64,000 nucleotides of DNA, taken from positions 34,007,129-34,071,128 of the forward strand of contig VZDJ01007747.1 in the NCBI GenBank assembly GCA_008694505.1. The letters run 5' to 3'. A program made the position numbers and the translations under genes. Shown one piece after another: positions 60,440 through 64,000 of this stretch (position 1 is the first letter of the stretch; the number at the start of each line of letters is the position of its first letter). The notes under the pieces are model-generated. The model searched no databases. It saw only the letters and a program-made list of their open reading frames with translations, and was not told where the DNA came from. Source of the DNA: Cyanoderma ruficeps (lineage: Eukaryota; Chordata; Aves; Passeriformes; Timaliidae).

Positions 60440-61740
60440 AGTATCCCCAAGTCTCTGCAGGCCACTGTAGCTGTGTGGAAAGAACTGGAGGCTGAGTTGA
60501 AAACAGTCAACAGAAGGGTGAATCCTGTTGATGGGTGGGGTGTGGAGATGGGGTTATGGAGCACTGTTTAACTTTGGGACACAATCAGATCTAGGACTGG
60601 AGTTTGAGTCTAAAGTAACCAGAGCTTGTTTATTACAGGTCTCTGAAAGGCATTTGAGGTTAAATGAATGCTGCTGCTGTTATGAACAAAGAACCTCTGT
60701 TGGTTTGAGGCTGTATTATAATTAGTACTAGAATCAGAGTTAGTGTAAAGTTCTCAGAGAGAAAGCAGTGACAAGATGGTTGTGTTGATGAATGACAGTG
60801 AGACCCATAGGGACAACAAATGCACATTTCCAAAGGTGACTTTACAAATGGATATGGTTTATTGAGACACAGTAGTGTATGGGGCAGAGATGAGGGAATT
60901 AAATGAGTATGAAGTGAATTAAATATCATGGTAATTTTTATTGGACTGGTAGATCTCGGATAAAAACTGTCCCAAGGGATGCAGAGCCAGGAGCCAAGGG
61001 AATTGATAAAACTCTCAGAGCAAGGGCTTTGCCAGGCAGTGATAGCCAGATTCAGCCCAGGGTCCAGATCAAACTCATGGCAGTGAGGCAGGGGCAAGGC
61101 CAACACAGGAAGTCAGTTTGCTGGTCAGGGTTCCGACCTCATCTGATGGGCGTAGTAAGGGTTAGACATAGGACTGTGCTTGCTGATCAGGATCAAAATC
61201 ATGCTGGGAAGTCCCTTGTGGGCTGGGGACATCAGCTGGGCCCATGGACAGGCATTGGCATGGCCGTGGCTGAGCTGGAGCCTGGAATTTCTGTGAATTC
61301 ATTGTGTAGGGTCTGACAGCCCTGTTGGACTGAAATGAGGATCCTGAGCTGGGGTGCCAGGCTGGGCCAATGGCCCCGGGGTTGGCGGGTCAGAACCTTT
61401 AAGGACTATAGTGCTCTCAGGGTCCTGGCAGCAAATGATGAGTAGTGGCAAGAGCCTCTGAACTACCTTCTAGGTTCAGAACTGGGGTTGAGTCTAAAGG
61501 TATAGATTTATGAGATAAGCTTTAAACTGTGTCAGATAAACCCCACAGAATTATGATGTGAGCTGACAACAGCAGCGTGGTAGTTAGGTCTATGAAAGGT
61601 TTCACTCAAGTACAGTTAAGGGTAAGTTATATTCTAAGTTATATTCAGGGAATGTATAAATATAGTAAAAGGCACAGTTTATTTCTAGATCAGTATAGGC
61701 TAGAATAAAACCTGTCAATTAATTTAGCTGTCTGATGGGT
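60440..61740. repeat. G-rich degenerate repeat region, family unrecognised
   Basis: The plus strand is visibly G-enriched for over 1 kb compared with the flanks and carries recurring words. The word actggagtttgagtctaaag (60596-60615) recurs as actggggttgagtctaaagg (61481-61500). An aggtctctgaaagg word is echoed as aggtctatgaaagg. Within 61.06-61.21 kb, 'gatcaaa.tcatg' and 'ttgctg.tcagg' words recur at close spacing. Together these suggest a decayed tandem array or old mobile element, and an A-rich/(AAG)n tail follows at 61761. A 148-codon minus-strand frame (60660-61106) and a 95-codon plus-strand frame (61029-61316) lie inside; neither has a recognisable domain. Confidence 0.45.
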
Positions 61741-61760
61741 TAAAACACAGCAATGGGGGG

Positions 61761-61820
61761 AAAAAAATTAAAAATAAAAAAAAAAAAGAAGAAGAAGAAN
61801 AAAAAGAAGAAGAAGAAGAT
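61761..61820. repeat. A-rich / (AAG)n microsatellite with one N
   Basis: Seven A, then an A-rich stretch, then (GAA)n, interrupted by a single N at 61800. It could be the degenerate A-tail of the preceding G-rich segment or an independent microsatellite. The N shows that read consensus failed here. Confidence 0.92.
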
Positions 61821-64000
61821 AGATTTCTTGAGTTTTTTACTTTTACTTCTGGGCATAAACAGGAATAAGTTGCAGATTGACCTAAAGAAAGAACGAAGGG
61901 CTTACCTAATATTCTACCTTCAGAAAAATAGATGGTTTTGTGTATGTGCCAAAGGTCAATTTAGCATGGGCAAATACTGAATGTGGATCCCCTTCCAAAG
62001 CGGTTTTGGTTGTAACTGACATTATTGAGTGTTAGATATTACTAATACTATGTTTGAAGCTGAGATCAAAGTATCAGCTTTAGAAAATCTGTTGAACTAG
62101 ATGGAAAATTATCCAGTCCTTCACAGGACTTTCCTGAAGCCACCCCTTTGGGCACATGATCAGAGTAAAGCTGGCTGGGTACAGGACCACTGACCTTGGC
62201 CTTGAGAGTAAATCAGCTGGTATCATTTTGAGCACCCTCAGGGACAAGCAGCAGAGTCGGCACTTATGCTGTGCCAGTGGGTTAGCTAAAAGGTTGATGG
62301 TAGAAATAGCCAAGGCAGAAGAGGATGAATGGTGCCTTCCTTTTGACTCTCCTGGATGTCTTTCTCCAGGTTCTGTTCCATATTGTAATGGGAGAAAGAA
62401 TACCAAAAATGGTAATTTTGGATGTACATTAAATGAAACTTTCATTTGTGGTAAATAGATTAAGTTTGACTTAACAACCCAGCATAACTCTTTTCAGTTT
62501 TCACCAAAGGCACTGGTGAATATGTTTTTTCCTGCAGTGGAGTCTATCAGTTCTCATTTGACTGACTTTCCAAGCATAACTTTCTATTTGTAGATATTTT
62601 TCACACACTTTCTTGACATTTAATCTTGTATTGTTTAATTTGGGACTGGAAGTTAGAGCTGGGTTTTGCTAGGCACATAATCTGAACAGTGGATGCTAGG
62701 GATAGTTTTATTTTAAGTGTCTTCTGTTTGCATTGTCAATCTTTAGTTCATTTTGCTGAATTCCTTAATTTGTTTGGAATGTCCATCTACACATTAACAT
62801 GTCCATACTAAAATATTCTCCAACATGCTAGAATAAGGGCATGCAGTAATAGTACCACTTTTGAAAAAGGAAAGTTGGAAAAGCAGTTTGTTTACAGTCC
62901 TGCTTTTTGATAGTATTCTATTGCAAAGAAAATAATTATAAGTCTAATCAAATCTTTTAAAAGTCGGTGGGAATTTTCCCATAAACTTATTTGGCATTTA
63001 TTAGATTATGACTGAAATTGATGATGGAATCATGTAATATTAATTTTCTGCCATGAACTGCGGAAGTAGTGGAGATGAAGCAGATTTTTTGAGAAAGTTA
63101 TGACATCAAGTTAGCACTTTTGGTTTTTACCAAGTAAAATCACACCTACCAAGTAAATCACTGTACTCTCCCCAGATACAAAAGCAGCATGTTTGTCCTC
63201 TGCTCCTCTAAACAATATCTGACAGCCACTAAAGAAATAAATACAAAAAATAAGAAATAAATTATTACAGTTAACTGGAAGATATTAACTAGCCCAGTGT
63301 GGAGTCAAGCCCCATTCCCAGTCTAATTTCAAGACTACTTCATGCACAAAGGATGGGCAACTTGAGGACTGTTCAAATGTTATCATCTTCAAATCCCCAG
63401 GCATCACAGACAAACTATTTTTTTTAACAAATTTGTGCTGATCCTTTATGAAAATCCAGTTATTTACAAAATAGTTTGTTTGTGGTTTCTGAACTCTGTT
63501 TCTGCTGAATGGCCTTCAAGAACAGAAGACCAGAGACAAAGATTAAACACCAGGCTGCAGCTGAAAGATGATTTAAGAAATCTTTCCTAAAAACAACATC
63601 AAGCTGCTTGTGAAACGCGTCTGGTTTTCATCCATGCCAGCCACCAGAGTCAGGCACTTATTGACAAAGGCTCCCAAAACAGCAAGGTCTATTCCCCGGC
63701 AGTTCCCTCCTTCAGGAAGCTTTTCATGCAGACACACAAGCACGCTGCTGCTGCCACAGGCAGCGTGAGCTGAAATCTCGGGGGGCCACGAGATGGGGCA
63801 GCCGGCAGCACGAGCAACAATCCAGCCATGACTTCTGGAGAATTTATACCTCCAGAGTGGGTCACAAATGTGGGCAAATATGGGAAAAGGGTTAGTCTGG
63901 GACTAGGCAGGAACAGACATCAATTGCAATGCAGGACAGGTCAAGAACATGAGCTTTTGCATCAAGATGGATAATTGAGAGGAAGGAAGGGAAAATTCTT
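61821..64000. other. Noncoding sequence, no gene recognised
   Basis: Unique DNA with overlapping sense and antisense frames of 100-121 codons at 62080-62458, which I read as chance. The last 400 bp (63.6-63.85 kb) contain more CpG than elsewhere (for example acgcgt and gcagccggcagcacgag), too few and too short for a defended CpG island. No mobile element was recognised. Confidence 0.45.

Noticed and set aside
60660..61106. 148-codon minus-strand open frame, longest in the window
   Set aside because: It lies in the G-rich degenerate repeat region, where strand bias reduces stop codons. The translation is rich in H, S, P, C and L with no recognisable domain.
1..64000. tRNA, snRNA, rRNA, CRISPR arrays or bacterial-type operons
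   Set aside because: I looked for B-box-like words, U6 and other small-RNA starts, regularly spaced repeats and dense coding. None was found, and the sequence is plainly vertebrate nuclear DNA.

Overview
The window reads as vertebrate, almost certainly avian, nuclear DNA and holds no intact protein-coding gene that I can recognise. The avian call rests on six fragments of the CR1 non-LTR retrotransposon. Several have the bird-type CR1 3' end, with text equivalent to 'GGTCTTTTCCAACC...ATTCTATGATTCTATG'. The other supports are sparse repeat content, CpG depletion and A+T-rich composition. CR1 also occurs in turtles and crocodilians, so a bird (perhaps a passerine) is likely but not proven. Three stretches of N (one only a single base) next to microsatellites or homopolymers show this is a draft eukaryotic assembly.

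Layout: 1-2.3 kb is unique noncoding DNA. Two CR1 fragments on the minus strand lie at 2.4-3.5 kb. From 3.5 to 14.1 kb there is noncoding DNA with a large (AAAG)n tract beside an assembly gap. At 14.2-14.6 kb sits a compact repeat complex with both direct and inverted copies of an unrecognised unit. From 14.6 to 21.9 kb there is noncoding DNA with a strong 42-nt hairpin at 17.8 kb. At 22.0-22.9 kb lies the 3' end of an endogenous retrovirus: a broken envelope transmembrane-subunit tail, a polypurine tract and a 3' LTR. From 23 to 54 kb there is a gene desert with two CR1 fragments on the plus strand, small tandem duplications, palindromes and a cluster of POU-octamer words at 39-44 kb. The longest CR1 copy, with reverse-transcriptase C-terminal remnants, is at 54.1-55.1 kb on the minus strand. 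From 55 to 64 kb there is a second N gap, a CR1 tail, a G-quadruplex-type C-rich run, a candidate conserved noncoding segment at 59.2-59.9 kb, and a G-rich degenerate repeat region at 60.4-61.7 kb ending in an (AAG)n tract.

The open reading frames are short (148 codons or fewer) and often overlap on both strands. None shows a recognisable cellular domain, and none is flanked by splice signals that I could defend. The best reading is an intergenic or deep intronic gene desert whose function, if any, is regulatory. I found no operon, CRISPR array, defence locus, RNA gene or new enzymatic system. The observations most worth checking are the retroviral env/LTR remnant, the 14.2-14.6 kb direct-plus-inverted repeat complex, the octamer cluster, the long hairpins and the G-rich region at 60.4-61.7 kb.
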